Below, one piece after another: positions 52,012 through 61,880 of a stretch of DNA of 64,000 nucleotides. The stretch is from assembly GCF_002845275.2 (NCBI RefSeq), contig NZ_CP088149.1:2476501-2540500 (forward strand), given 5' to 3'. Under the pieces are notes generated by a model. The model had not been told where the DNA came from, did not search any database, and worked only from the letters and a program-made list of their open reading frames with translations. Each line of letters opens with the position of its first letter. Position 1 is the stretch's first letter. The position numbers were made by a program, and so were the translations under genes. This DNA is from Pseudomonas sp. S06B 330 (lineage in GTDB: Bacteria; Pseudomonadota; Gammaproteobacteria; Pseudomonadales; Pseudomonadaceae).

Positions 52012-52859
52012 TCGATTTCATCAACCAACCTCGGCAGAACACATTAGCGGCAACTTCACAGCCGCTGCATTTCATTCTTGACCAGGTGCTGTATCCCGAT
52101 CTGTTAAAAGAGCTCACCGCACGTCATGTGCACGCATTCGACTATCTGCTCATCGGTACTGACTTTGCCTCGCAGGCGAGTGCAGGGCCGATCTGGCTCA
52201 GCGCGCAATCGGATAGCGCCACAGCCCAGTGGTGTGAGCAGCTTTGCCAGCACCACCATGCCGGCATAGCGATTGCGGCGACCAACAGTGAATTGGCACT
52301 AAAGCACGCGCGTTGGCTACTGAAAGTCAATGACGGCTCCGGCGGTCAAAGTTTGGTGACCTACTATCAGCCCGCCTTGTGCGCAGCCCTGCTGGGGACG
52401 ACCCAGCCTTCGTCAATGAACCTGTTGCTGGGCCCTTGGTCAACGGTGTACGTACCCTCTACCCGCCATATCCATGGCCTGTCGCCGGGCTGGCTGAGTT
52501 GGCAAGCAGCACGTTCTTCCCCAGCGCCGACAAGCACCTTCTTCACCTTGTCACCTCGCACCGAGCCGGTCTACGTCACGCTGCGTTGGGTGTATTGGCT
52601 AGACCAGCAGTACGCCGCCTTTAACCAGCCGGATGTCGCAAAACTCCCCCCATTAATCGACAACCTGAACCTGGCGCTCCAGCACCAGATCTACGAAAGC
52701 GCTCATCTACTGCAGTTAGCCGAGGTGCTGGCGCGCACTGACCTTGCCACTCAACCCGCCGCCATGGCCATTCTACGTGGTGCTGATCAAGCTTTTGACA
52801 AGGTTGAACAACTGCGGGTGCTGCATGGTTTGCCTGGATCGAGGAAGAAACAACGCTAA
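51996..52859 (+). CDS. DUF4123 effector adaptor, second copy
   Basis: 287-residue DUF4123-type chaperone. The hallmark is modified to VTYYQPALCAALL near residue 128 (usually F(Y/F)DPR). Linked by overlaps to vgrG on one side (16 bases) and to the LysM effector on the other (TAATG), it is expected to load that effector. Divergent from the adaptor at 10.4 kb. Confidence 0.8.
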   Translation: MQEGLIDFINQPRQNTLAATSQPLHFILDQVLYPDLLKELTARHVHAFDYLLIGTDFASQASAGPIWLSAQSDSATAQWCEQLCQHHHAGIAIAATNSELALKHARWLLKVNDGSGGQSLVTYYQPALCAALLGTTQPSSMNLLLGPWSTVYVPSTRHIHGLSPGWLSWQAARSSPAPTSTFFTLSPRTEPVYVTLRWVYWLDQQYAAFNQPDVAKLPPLIDNLNLALQHQIYESAHLLQLAEVLARTDLATQPAAMAILRGADQAFDKVEQLRVLHGLPGSRKKQR

Positions 52860-55800
52860 TGGAAGTGATCAATTACACCGTCAAAGCAGGCGATACGTTA
52901 AATGAAATTTCCCAGCAGTATGGTTGTAGCGTTGCGCAGCTGCGGCAGCTGAACCCCTTCATTGTCAATATCATCGAACCGGGATGGAACCTCAGCGTTC
53001 CTATTCACAGCAGTGAAACCGTGCGCGCAACACCTCCAGCCACAACCTACGCCGAGCCGGAAAACCTGCCTGCGCCACCGCCGACCGCCACGCGCCTCGA
53101 GCTGGATCCGCAGACCAAACCCAAACCCTCCGCCAGCATGTGTTTTGCCCCACAGGAAAAGCTCGCCTGCTCTTCGGTGTACGCCGAGATCATTTACGCA
53201 ACCAACGAGAAGTCGTTCTGGTTACTGTCGGCTGAGGCGGCCGGCGCACTCAAGGAAGCCGCCAGCCAGCTGGATGAACTGATTGCCCCAGGCCAGAGCG
53301 CACAGGAGCGTCAGCAGGGCCTGTATGCCTGCGATTTGCTGGACTATTTTCTGGAACCCAAACTGGCCAATTTCCTGGAGGGTGAGCAACAGGCGCGAAT
53401 GCTCGCAATTGAGGCAGAGGAACCCCTCATTGCTGACCCTCGTTATGCCATGGAGGTCAGGACAGCGGCTGAAGACAAACAGCGCGAAATCGCCGCCAAA
53501 AGCGCGGGGCCCGTTGATCCATACTCGCGTGACAAAGCGAGCGAAGACAACAAGCGGATGCTGGAGAACCATAAAAAATACCAGGCGCTGATGGTGCTTC
53601 ACCAGGAATGGAAACACCTGGCCAACATTGCCCAAGCGCAAGCTAAACGTCAGGGATACGTGATCGAAGGCGGCGCACTGTTTACCCCTGAAGCCCTCAA
53701 GGCCCGCGACATTGTTCAGGTTTACCTGAGCGAGCGCGCCAAGCTGCTGGACGACAAAGGGCAACTCAGCACCTTCTCAATCGATGAGGTGGCCGGGGTG
53801 CTGCAAGCCGCCGGCGAGCATCGAAATCGCTTGGAGAGCTGCTTGATCCAGTGTGAAGCAGAGCTGGTGAGCTACTACGCCTTGTACACCCAGGAGGCGG
53901 CAAAATTCGCCTATCCGAAGTACCTCGATGCCATTCTCAACGCAGCCGATTATGGCATTGCACTGCCAGAGTTGGCGTTGTGCCAAGGTGCGGATCTTGA
54001 AGCGGGGGTGCAAGCGCTAAAGGCCTACCTGGCGCTGCAACTGCAACAAACCGAAATCAAGCAGCGTCTGTTCGACAAGTACGAAACCTGGATCAAGGCC
54101 AGCGGTGAAAACACCAAGGCACCTGACAGTCTGGTGGCAGGCGAACGTACGCTCTGGGTTGATCTGCAAACCCAGTTGGAAGCAACCCGCCAGCTGGCGC
54201 AAAGCAATGTCTCATCGACCGTGCCCCGGCGCCATCTGCTGTGGGAACCCGAGCAGTTTATGCCCACTCCGGTAGAGCGCTTGGTCAAACCAGACTTCCC
54301 GCTGCGAGAAATCAGCTGGCCAGCCAGCAGTTCTGCGGTGCGCCATATCAGCTTGACGCTACTCAAGTCGCTAAAGGAGCACAGCACCGTCAAATGGGGG
54401 GCAAACAGTGCTGGAAAATCCGCAAAGGATCAGGCCCACAGCGACTTTCATGAGTGGCTCACCTCCATGGGGGCAGTGCCGGTTGCCGACCAAGGTGCGT
54501 GGTTCGACAACGAAGGCGGTTTTGATGTCGAGCAGTTCCACCGCCAACTGACCGAACAAGGCTACGAAGTCAAAACCTTGGCCAGTGCCGATCAGCGCTC
54601 CGCCTGGGGTGAGCAACTGCGTCAGATGCTGTTCATGGCCGGGGCTCAGCGCGATCTGCGCTTATTTGACAGCAGCCCGCAGGCCCAACTGATTCGCTGC
54701 CTGACTCCAAAAAGTGCCAACGTGCAACAAACCGTCAGTGCCAGCAGCAGCTTGTCCCCTAACGGCATTGAAGCCTCGGCACAGGTGCAGGTTGAGGTCA
54801 ACCTGGCCAAGGGTGAAATCGAACTGTTCAAGCTTGACTGGCCTAAGCGCAGCGCGGCTCGGGACATCAAGGTTCAGTATCAGCGCTACGATGGCCAAGG
54901 CGTTGGCGAGATGAATGTCGGGCGCTTCTCCTTCAACCTCAGCGCGCATGCCTGGGGCTTTGCCGGCGCAGCCATCCTGGCCTCTACCACTATCACGCTG
55001 ACGCCCAGCAATACCCGCTATGGCGCAGGACTCAGCGCCTTGCAAGACGCCCAGGCACCGGCAGCGGTCCTCTCGGCAGCGCACACCCAAAAAAGCGCAG
55101 CGGCACTCACCGGCGTTGCGGCTAACGTGCAGATCGACGATGGCGCCACTGCCGCCTTTAACCTGTTTGCCGGCGTGCAGGCGGGTATTCGCCTGACCGG
55201 GGCGTTGAACTGGGCGCCGCCTGCAGACCTGGTTGCACTGCGCAGCGTTTCGTTGCCATCAACGCCCTCACAGCACGCCCAGTACATGGGTAGTCAGTGG
55301 CTGAGCCTGGCCCGGCTGGAAGGCGAACTCGCTGGTGCAGCTGGTGTCGGTGCGTCCGCGGAGTTCAGCTTATCGGCCGATAAGGGTCGACTGATTCTGC
55401 GCATCAAAGCCGCCTTGATCTTTGGCCCCGGCGCCAAGGGTACGTTTGCCTTTGAGGTGGGGTACGACGCCGTCTATGAACTGTTGAACCTGTTTCGACG
55501 CGAACTGCACAAAAACCACGGCCAGCCACTGGACTGGGTGGATAGCAGTGCAGTAGACCTGTTCAGCAAAATGAACCTGCTCGGCCTGGCGGGCCTCGAT
55601 CCAGGCATGCTCTACCTGATGGGGTTCGACAAGATTGCTGAGCTCTGTGAGGCACTTACTTCCGCCGGCAAGGGTGGACCGATCGCGCACACCATCATGA
55701 ACTACGGCTATCCCGCTGAGTTGGAGCAATGGACCGTGGAGGCGATTCCGGAAGCCTTGGGGCCAATGTTGATGACGTTGATTAGTGAGGCGAAAGCGTT

Positions 55801-56245
55801 TGATGTTATTTCTTATGACCGCGACTTTTACACTGGTGTATTGAAAGAAGTCAAAACCCACTACACCGAGCCACAGGCCTGGATGCTTCAGCAAAGAGCA
55901 ATCAACCGGCTATTGGATTGGATCGTTATTAATGCACAGAAAAAAGGCAATCTTTCCACCGCCCAGCTGCAGTTTGAAGAAGCGTGTATGCGAATGAGCC
56001 GCTTTGGTAGCAAATCGAAAGCACCAGGCCAATCATATTGTACAAACAGATTGAATATGGATAATTTTATGGCTGAAGGAGTTCAGCGACTTTACGATCC
56101 AGATGCTGATTTAATTCGCGCCAACTACAAGAAAAATTCTGCACTACTCGGTGTAAGGAAGGATAATTTCTGCGAGCGCCGTCGGTACTACGGCAGGGAT
56201 TATGTACCGAGTGGTTTCGCGAAATACACAGGGGAAGGACAATGA
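52859..56245 (+). CDS. Putative LysM T6SS effector 2 with type-A tip
   Basis: 1128 residues. LysM domain (about 5-50, YTVKAGDTLNEISQQYGCSV), proline-rich linker, a long helical region with coiled-coil tendency (about 90-480), a mixed domain (about 480-640), a Gly/Ala-rich beta-type region (about 640-850) and a C-terminal module (about 850-1128) that recurs three more times downstream. The last 60 residues are AT-rich and charged (CERRRYYGRDYV) and differ between copies. No known catalytic site is recognised. LysM plus an exported candidate immunity protein suggests action in the periplasm or at the envelope. The stop overlaps the Sel1 gene (ATGA), typical of toxin-immunity pairs. Central blocks resemble effector 1. 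Confidence 0.8.
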   Translation: MEVINYTVKAGDTLNEISQQYGCSVAQLRQLNPFIVNIIEPGWNLSVPIHSSETVRATPPATTYAEPENLPAPPPTATRLELDPQTKPKPSASMCFAPQEKLACSSVYAEIIYATNEKSFWLLSAEAAGALKEAASQLDELIAPGQSAQERQQGLYACDLLDYFLEPKLANFLEGEQQARMLAIEAEEPLIADPRYAMEVRTAAEDKQREIAAKSAGPVDPYSRDKASEDNKRMLENHKKYQALMVLHQEWKHLANIAQAQAKRQGYVIEGGALFTPEALKARDIVQVYLSERAKLLDDKGQLSTFSIDEVAGVLQAAGEHRNRLESCLIQCEAELVSYYALYTQEAAKFAYPKYLDAILNAADYGIALPELALCQGADLEAGVQALKAYLALQLQQTEIKQRLFDKYETWIKASGENTKAPDSLVAGERTLWVDLQTQLEATRQLAQSNVSSTVPRRHLLWEPEQFMPTPVERLVKPDFPLREISWPASSSAVRHISLTLLKSLKEHSTVKWGANSAGKSAKDQAHSDFHEWLTSMGAVPVADQGAWFDNEGGFDVEQFHRQLTEQGYEVKTLASADQRSAWGEQLRQMLFMAGAQRDLRLFDSSPQAQLIRCLTPKSANVQQTVSASSSLSPNGIEASAQVQVEVNLAKGEIELFKLDWPKRSAARDIKVQYQRYDGQGVGEMNVGRFSFNLSAHAWGFAGAAILASTTITLTPSNTRYGAGLSALQDAQAPAAVLSAAHTQKSAAALTGVAANVQIDDGATAAFNLFAGVQAGIRLTGALNWAPPADLVALRSVSLPSTPSQHAQYMGSQWLSLARLEGELAGAAGVGASAEFSLSADKGRLILRIKAALIFGPGAKGTFAFEVGYDAVYELLNLFRRELHKNHGQPLDWVDSSAVDLFSKMNLLGLAGLDPGMLYLMGFDKIAELCEALTSAGKGGPIAHTIMNYGYPAELEQWTVEAIPEALGPMLMTLISEAKAFDVISYDRDFYTGVLKEVKTHYTEPQAWMLQQRAINRLLDWIVINAQKKGNLSTAQLQFEEACMRMSRFGSKSKAPGQSYCTNRLNMDNFMAEGVQRLYDPDADLIRANYKKNSALLGVRKDNFCERRRYYGRDYVPSGFAKYTGEGQ

Positions 56246-57258
56246 TGTATTACAGCCAATTTAGAAGACTATCGTTACAAGGTGCTACGTTATTTATTCT
56301 ATTTTTAGGCTTTTCCGCATGGGCGTCTGCTGCGTTGACACCCGCAGGGTCGGCTGCAAAAGAGCTTGGCATCACGCTGTACAATCAATACAAACCTGCC
56401 GAAAAAGAGTTACGCATTGCTGCTGAAGCCGGAGATTCGGAAGCGCAATTTTATTTGGGGGAGGAACTTCGTCACAAGCATCGTCACATGACCGCAGAAG
56501 CCAGAAATTTTCTTGAAGCATCTGCGAGTCAAGGTAACCTCTATGCAATGATTCGCCTGGGCCATAGCGACAGTGGACTTTGCAATATATTAAACAACTG
56601 CCCGGTAGGCTATAAAAGCTCAGATGAGTGGTCTCTGGAGGCATGGCGAATATCCAAAGAGCTGGCCGCAAAAGGAGATCCTGAAGGGTTGTATATTTTC
56701 TATCGTGTGACAGGAGAATTAGATTTTTTAGTTCAATCTGCTCAAGCCGGGTTCCCTTTTGCTCAATATTGGCTGGCTAGAAGATATCGTAACGGCGATG
56801 GTTTTTTTTGGCTGCCTTGGCAGCGCAACCAGGAAATTGAACGCTGGTTCAAAACGGCTGCTGAAAATGGCAACCCACAAGCCATGGTTGAATACGCTGT
56901 TATTGTTTATGAAAATGGCGGTGACATGCCTGTAGCACGTCACTGGATTGAAGAGTCTGCAAAAACTGGTTTTCAAATCGGCGTAGCGCACCTGGCTACT
57001 GAGCACGCACACCTGCGAACCTACTTTGGCTTTCCGCTAGACTTGGTCAAAGGATATGGCTTGATGTCACTGTTGTTAGTGCTTGACGTTGGTGGCGGTA
57101 CACTGGATAGCACAAAACACAACCTAACCGAAATGATAAAAAAGATGACCCCCGAACAAATCGAACAAGGTAAAGCCTTCGCAGTAGAATGGCAGGCCGC
57201 CAACCCACGACCTATTTCATTCTTCCCTATGATGCTTGACCCGTTGGATTCGTTTTGA
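56242..57258 (+). CDS. Sel1-repeat exported protein 1, candidate immunity (type A)
   Basis: 338 residues with a signal peptide (cleavage after SAWASA) and several Sel1-like repeats (AEAGDSEAQFYLGEEL, ASASQGNLYAMIRLG, AENGNPQAMVEYAV). Sel1-repeat proteins serve as immunity to some T6SS lipases, and the four-base overlap with the effector stop indicates coupling. The C-terminal half has the type-A features shared with copy 3: HWIEESAKTG, DLVKGYGLMS, EMIKKM. All four copies end with PMMLDPLDSF. Immunity role is inference from position and co-variation. Confidence 0.8.
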   Translation: MMYYSQFRRLSLQGATLFILFLGFSAWASAALTPAGSAAKELGITLYNQYKPAEKELRIAAEAGDSEAQFYLGEELRHKHRHMTAEARNFLEASASQGNLYAMIRLGHSDSGLCNILNNCPVGYKSSDEWSLEAWRISKELAAKGDPEGLYIFYRVTGELDFLVQSAQAGFPFAQYWLARRYRNGDGFFWLPWQRNQEIERWFKTAAENGNPQAMVEYAVIVYENGGDMPVARHWIEESAKTGFQIGVAHLATEHAHLRTYFGFPLDLVKGYGLMSLLLVLDVGGGTLDSTKHNLTEMIKKMTPEQIEQGKAFAVEWQAANPRPISFFPMMLDPLDSF

Positions 57259-57315
57259 TTGTTATAGGTCATATGAGGATTATAAGCCCTCAAGAAATTA
57301 TGACGTCGAGTAATA
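57259..57315 (+). repeat. Linker repeat, copy 1
   Basis: The 57 bases after the Sel1 stop, including ATATGAGGATTATAAGCC and ATTATGACGTCGAG, recur almost unchanged at 59216-59272 and 61179-61235. They join each immunity gene to the following truncated toxin copy and mark the unit boundary of the array. Confidence 0.85.
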
Positions 57316-58208
57316 AAAGCGCAGCATCACTCACCGGCGTGGCGGCGAACGCACCGATCGACGATGGCGCTGCCGTCTTGATCTTTGGCCCTGGCGCCAA
57401 GGGTACGTTTGCCTTTGAGGTGGGGTACGACGCCGTCTATGAACTGTTGAACCTGTTTCGACGCGAACTGCACAAAAACCACGGCCAGCCACTGGACTGG
57501 GTGGATGGCAGTGCGGTGGACCTGTTCAGCTAAATGAACTTGCTCGGCCTGGCGGGCCTCGATCCAGGCATGCTCTACCTGATGGGGTTCGACAAGATAG
57601 CTGAGCTCTGTGAGGCACTTACTTCCGCTGGTAAGGGTGGACCGATCGCGCACACCATCGTGAACTACGACAACCCCTCAGAGTTGGAGCAATGGACCGT
57701 GGAGGCGATTCCGGAAGCCTTGGAGCCGATGTTGATGACGTTGATTAGTGAGGTGAAAGCGTTTGATGTCGTTTCTTATGATCGCGACTCTTATTCCGGT
57801 GCTTTGAAAGAAGTTAAAACCCACTACACCGAATCACAGGCCTGGATGCTTCAGCAGAAAGCAATCAACCGGCTATTGGGTTGGATCGTTATTAACGCAC
57901 AGAAAAAAGGCAATTTATCCACCGCTCAACTGCAGTTTGAAGAAGCGTGTATGCGAATGAGTCGCTTTGGTGCCAAATCGGAAACCCCAGGCCAGTCGTA
58001 TTGTACAAATAGGTTAAAGATGGACAGCTTCATGGCCGAAGGTGTAGAGAGGCTACATGACCATCTGGCCGATCAGACTCGGGCAAAGTACAAGAAAAAC
58101 TCTGCGATACTCGGCGCAAGGAAAGATAATTACTGTGAGCGCCGCGGATATTACGGTAGAGATTATATTCCAGGTGGCATTGCGAAATACACAGGAGTAG
58201 GACAATGA
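57273..58208 (+). pseudogene. Orphan toxin C-terminus 1 (type-B tip), nonsense codon
   Basis: Copy of the effector 2 C-terminal module without LysM or VgrG-docking parts. After the linker it keeps about 20 codons from further upstream (KSAASLTGVAANAPIDDGA) and is then joined directly to LIFGPGAKG, so about 85 residues are deleted. At 57531 a TAA replaces the AAA seen in the other copies; an ATG follows at once (57534) and opens 224 codons to the end, so a shorter tip could still be made. Tip features are type B: ERLHDHLAD, CERRGYYGRDYIPGG. Ends in an ATGA overlap with Sel1 copy 2. Confidence 0.8.
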
Positions 58209-59215
58209 TAGACTCCCAGGTCTTTAAATATCTATCACTCGTTACGCTACTTGGGGTTTTTGCAGTTTTTTCAGTATCTTCATTTGCGGCATTGTCGCCG
58301 GATCAGCAGGCGGCGAAAGATCGCGGTATTATGCTGTATAACCAGTACAAGCCATCCGAAAAAGAGTTGCGTATTGCCGCTGAAGCCGGAGACGCAGAGG
58401 CGCAGTTTTATTTAGGCGAAGACCTTCGCCATAAGAATCGTTACATGACAGCAGAAGCCAGAAATTTTCTTGAGGCCTCTGCGAGTCAAGGCAACCTCTA
58501 TGCAATGATTCGCCTGGGCCATAGCGGCAGTGGGCTGTGCAATATATTAGGAAATTGCCCGGCAGGTTTTAAAAGCCAAGAAGGTTGGCTTCGGGAGGCG
58601 TTAAAGATATCAAAAGAGCAAGCGGCACAAGGAGATCCTGAAGGGTTGTATATACTTTATAAAGTAACAGGGGACTTTGACTCATTGATAAAATCCGCTG
58701 AAGCAGGATTCCCATTTGCTCAGTATTGGTTGGCAAGAAGATACCATAACGGCGATGGTTTTTTTTGGCTACCTTGGCGACGCAGCCAGGAAATTGAGCG
58801 TTGGTACAAAGCTGCCGCTGAAAATGGTCACCCAGAAGCCATGGTTAGGTACGCCGTTATCATTTATGAAAACCAAGGCGACATGGCGGTGGTGCGTTAC
58901 TGGATTGAAGAAGCGGCAAAAACAGGTTATCAAAATGGTGTAGGTCACTTGGCCTCTGAGTCTGCGCACTTACGAACCTATTTTGATTTCCCGTTAGATT
59001 TGATAAAGGCTTATGGCCTGACGTCATTACTACTAGTTCTAGACGGAGGTGGCGGAGTACTAGAGTTCGCAAAAGAGAATCTTGAAGAAATATCCGCCCA
59101 AATGACCCCCGAACAAATCGAACAAGGTAAAGCCTTCGCACTGGAATGGCAGGCTGCCAACCCACGACCTATTTCATTCTTCCCTATGATGCTTGACCCG
59201 TTGGATTCGTTTTGA
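58205..59215 (+). CDS. Sel1-repeat exported protein 2, candidate immunity (type B)
   Basis: 336 residues, signal peptide ending near SVSSFA, Sel1 repeats as in copy 1. The C-terminal half carries the type-B features shared with copy 4: RYAVIIYENQGD, YWIEEAAKTGYQNGVGHLAS, DLIKAYGLTS, ISAQM. The middle part (FKSQEGWLREALKISKEQ) matches copy 3 instead, showing recombination among copies. Overlaps orphan 1 by four bases. Confidence 0.8.
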   Translation: MIDSQVFKYLSLVTLLGVFAVFSVSSFAALSPDQQAAKDRGIMLYNQYKPSEKELRIAAEAGDAEAQFYLGEDLRHKNRYMTAEARNFLEASASQGNLYAMIRLGHSGSGLCNILGNCPAGFKSQEGWLREALKISKEQAAQGDPEGLYILYKVTGDFDSLIKSAEAGFPFAQYWLARRYHNGDGFFWLPWRRSQEIERWYKAAAENGHPEAMVRYAVIIYENQGDMAVVRYWIEEAAKTGYQNGVGHLASESAHLRTYFDFPLDLIKAYGLTSLLLVLDGGGGVLEFAKENLEEISAQMTPEQIEQGKAFALEWQAANPRPISFFPMMLDPLDSF

Positions 59216-59272
59216 TTGTTATAGGTCATATGAGGATTATAAGCCCTCAAGAAATTATGACGTCGAGTAATA
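59216..59272 (+). repeat. Linker repeat, copy 2
   Basis: Same sequence as 57259-57315, between Sel1 copy 2 and orphan toxin 2. Confidence 0.85.
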
Positions 59273-60165
59273 AAAGCGCAGCATCACTCACCGGCGTGGC
59301 GGCGAACGCACCGATCGACGATGGCGCTGCCGTCTTGATCTTTGGCCCTGGCGCCAAGGGTACGTTTGCCTTTGAGGTGGGGTACGACGCCGTCTATGAA
59401 CTGTTGAACCTGTTTCGACGCGAACTGCACAAAAACCACGGCCAGCCACTGGACTGGGTGGATGGCAGTGCGGTGGACCTGTTCAGCAAAATGAACTTGC
59501 TCGGCCTGGCGGGCCTCGATCCAGGCATGCTCTACCTGATGGGGTTCGACAAGATTGCTGAGCTCTGTGAGGCACTTACTTCCGCCGGCAAGGGTGGACC
59601 GATCGCGCACACCATCATGAACTACGGCTATCCCGCTGAGTTGGAGCAATGGACCGTGGAGGCGATTCCGGAAGCCTTGGGGCCAATGTTGATGACGTTG
59701 ATTAGTGAGGCGAAAGCGTTTGATGTTATTTCTTATGAAATCGATCTTGTAACAGATCTGTGGATAGAGGTTAAAACTCATTACACCGAATCACAGGCTT
59801 GGATGCTTCAGCAGAGAGCAATTAACCGGCTATTGGATTGGATCGTTATTAATGCACAGAAAAAAGGCAATCTATCCACCGCCCAGCTGCAGTTTGAAGA
59901 AGCGTGTATGCGAATGAGTCGCTTTGGTACCAAGTCAAAAAAACAAGGTCAATCGTATTGTGAAAATAGGTTGAGGATGGACAACTTCATGGATGAAGGC
60001 GTTCAGAGGCTTCACAACCGGGACGCCGATTTTGTTCGCGCTAACTACAAGAAAAACTCTGCTCTACTCGGTGCAAGGAAGGATGGTTTCTGCGAACGCC
60101 GCCGGTACTATGGAAGGGACTATGTACCAGGTGGAGTTGCGAAATACACAGGGGAAGGACAATGA
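59230..60165 (+). CDS. Orphan toxin C-terminus 2 (type-A tip), intact frame
   Basis: 311 codons open from ATG 59230 (ATG 59257 is also possible; neither has a strong ribosome-binding site). Same internal deletion junction (DDGA joined to VLIFGPG) as orphan 1, so both derive from one shortened ancestor. The frame is intact to the ATGA overlap with Sel1 copy 3. The tip is type A like effector 2: ANYKKNSALLG, FCERRRYYGRDYVPGG. One short stretch, EIDLVTDLWIE, is unique to this copy. Without the LysM and trunk it is unlikely to be secreted by itself; it may serve as a donor for recombination. Confidence 0.75.
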   Translation: MRIISPQEIMTSSNKSAASLTGVAANAPIDDGAAVLIFGPGAKGTFAFEVGYDAVYELLNLFRRELHKNHGQPLDWVDGSAVDLFSKMNLLGLAGLDPGMLYLMGFDKIAELCEALTSAGKGGPIAHTIMNYGYPAELEQWTVEAIPEALGPMLMTLISEAKAFDVISYEIDLVTDLWIEVKTHYTESQAWMLQQRAINRLLDWIVINAQKKGNLSTAQLQFEEACMRMSRFGTKSKKQGQSYCENRLRMDNFMDEGVQRLHNRDADFVRANYKKNSALLGARKDGFCERRRYYGRDYVPGGVAKYTGEGQ

Positions 60166-61178
60166 CGCGTTCCAACGCCATTTCGAGAATATCATTAAGA
60201 ATTTCGATGGTCTTTATTCTATGCTTTGGGTTTTCAGCTTGGACGCTGGCAGCGTTAACACCTGTTCAGCAGGCGGCGAAAGAGCGCGGCATCATGCTGT
60301 ACAATCAATATAAACCCGCCGAAAAGGAGTTGCGTATTGCCGCTGAAGCCGGAGACGCAGAGGCACAGTTTTACTTGGGAGAGGAGCTTCGACACAAACA
60401 TCGTCACATGACAGCAGAAGCCAGAAATTTTCTTGAGGCCTCTGCGAGTCAAGGCAACCTGTATGCGATGATTCGTCTGGGCAATAGCGGTAGTGGGCTG
60501 TGCAATATATTAGGAAATTGCCCGGCAGGTTTTAAAAGCCAAGAAGATTGGCTTCGGGAGGCGTTAAGAATATCAAAAGAACAAGCGGCACAAGGAGATC
60601 CTGAAGGGTTGTATATACTCTATAAAGTAACAGGGGACTTTGACTCATTGATAAAATCCGCTGAAGCAGGGTTCCCCTTTGCCCAGTATTGGTTGGCACA
60701 AAGATACCATAACGGTGATGGTTTTTTTTGGCTACCTTGGCAACGCAGCCAGGAAATTGAACGCTGGTTCAAAGCGGCCGCTGAAAATGGTCACCCACAA
60801 GCCATGGTTGAGTACGCCGTCATTGTTTATGAAGATCGCGGCGACATGGCGGTGGTGCGTCACTGGATTGAAGAATCCGCAAAAACAGGTTATGAAAATG
60901 GTATTGGGCTTCTGGCAGCTGAGTCTGCACATGAACGAGTCTATTTCGACTTTCCACTCGACTTAGTCAAAGGTTATGGCCTGATGTCACTGTTGTTAGT
61001 GCTTGACGTTGGTGGAGGCACACTGGGTGCCACAGAACATAGCCTAGCCGAAATGATTAAAAAGATGACCCCTGAACAAATCGAACAAGGTAAAGCCTTC
61101 GCACTGGAATGGCAGGCCGCCAACCCACGACCTATTTCATTCTTCCCTATGATGCTTGACCCGTTGGATTCGTTTTGA
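60162..61178 (+). CDS. Sel1-repeat exported protein 3, candidate immunity (type A)
   Basis: 338 residues, signal peptide ending near AWTLAA. C-terminal half is type A (VEYAVIVYEDRGD, HWIEESAKTG, DLVKGYGLMS, EMIKKM) like copy 1; the middle (FKSQEDWLREALRISKEQ) matches copy 2. It follows the type-A tip of orphan 2, keeping the pairing of tip and immunity type. Four-base overlap with the orphan. Confidence 0.8.
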   Translation: MTRSNAISRISLRISMVFILCFGFSAWTLAALTPVQQAAKERGIMLYNQYKPAEKELRIAAEAGDAEAQFYLGEELRHKHRHMTAEARNFLEASASQGNLYAMIRLGNSGSGLCNILGNCPAGFKSQEDWLREALRISKEQAAQGDPEGLYILYKVTGDFDSLIKSAEAGFPFAQYWLAQRYHNGDGFFWLPWQRSQEIERWFKAAAENGHPQAMVEYAVIVYEDRGDMAVVRHWIEESAKTGYENGIGLLAAESAHERVYFDFPLDLVKGYGLMSLLLVLDVGGGTLGATEHSLAEMIKKMTPEQIEQGKAFALEWQAANPRPISFFPMMLDPLDSF

Positions 61179-61235
61179 ATGTTATAGGTCATATGAGGAT
61201 TATAAGCCCTCAAGAAATTATGACGTCGAGGAATA
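61179..61235 (+). repeat. Linker repeat, copy 3
   Basis: Same linker as at 57259-57315 with a few changes (GAGGAATAAAAG for GAGTAATAAAAG), between Sel1 copy 3 and orphan toxin 3. Confidence 0.85.
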
Positions 61236-61880
61236 AAAGCGCAGCATCACTCTGATGGGCTTTGACAAGATTGCTGAGCTCTGTGAGGCACTTACTGTTG
61301 GGGGTAAGGGGGGGCGATCGCCCACACCATCATGAACTACGGCTATCCCGCTGAGTTGGAGCAATGGACCGTGGAGGCGATTCCGGAAGCCTTGGGGCCA
61401 ATGTTGATGACGTTGATTAGTGAGGCGAAAGCGTTTGATGTTATTTCTTATGACCGCGACCTTTACACTGGTGTATTGAAAGAAGTCAAAACCCACTACA
61501 CCGAGCCACAGGCCTGGATGCTTCAACAAAGAGCAATCAACCGGCTATTGGATTGGATCGTTATTAATGCACAGAAAAAAGGCAATCTATCCACCGCTCA
61601 ACTGCAGTTTGAAGAAGCGTGTATGCGAATGAGCCGCTTTGGCAGCAAATCGGAAACCCCAGGCCAGTCGTATTGTACAAATAGGTTAAAAATGGACAAC
61701 TTCATAGCCGAAGGCGTAGAGAGGCTACATGACCATCTGGCCGATGAGATTCGTGCCGAATATCGGGTCAGTTCTGCGTTGCTCGGCGCGGGAAAAGATA
61801 ATTACTGTGAGCGCCGCGGATATTACGGTAGAGATTATATTCCAGGTGGCATTGCGAAATACACAGGAGCAGGACAATGA
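61220..61880 (+). pseudogene. Orphan toxin C-terminus 3 (type-B tip), deleted and frameshifted
   Basis: From ATG 61220 the frame reads MTSRNKSAASL and stops, because a larger deletion joins it to the segment encoding LMGFDKIAELCEAL. About 60 bases further a one-base loss in a G-run shifts the frame again. From ATG 61332 (MNYGYPAELEQW) 182 codons are open to the end, so the tip itself is preserved. Type-B features: ERLHDHLAD, CERRGYYGRDYIPGG. ATGA overlap with Sel1 copy 4. Confidence 0.8.

Noticed and set aside
61332..61880. Orphan 3 as an ordinary independent gene
   Set aside because: Upstream remnants with a deletion and a one-base shift show it is the end of a broken copy; only the tip frame is open.
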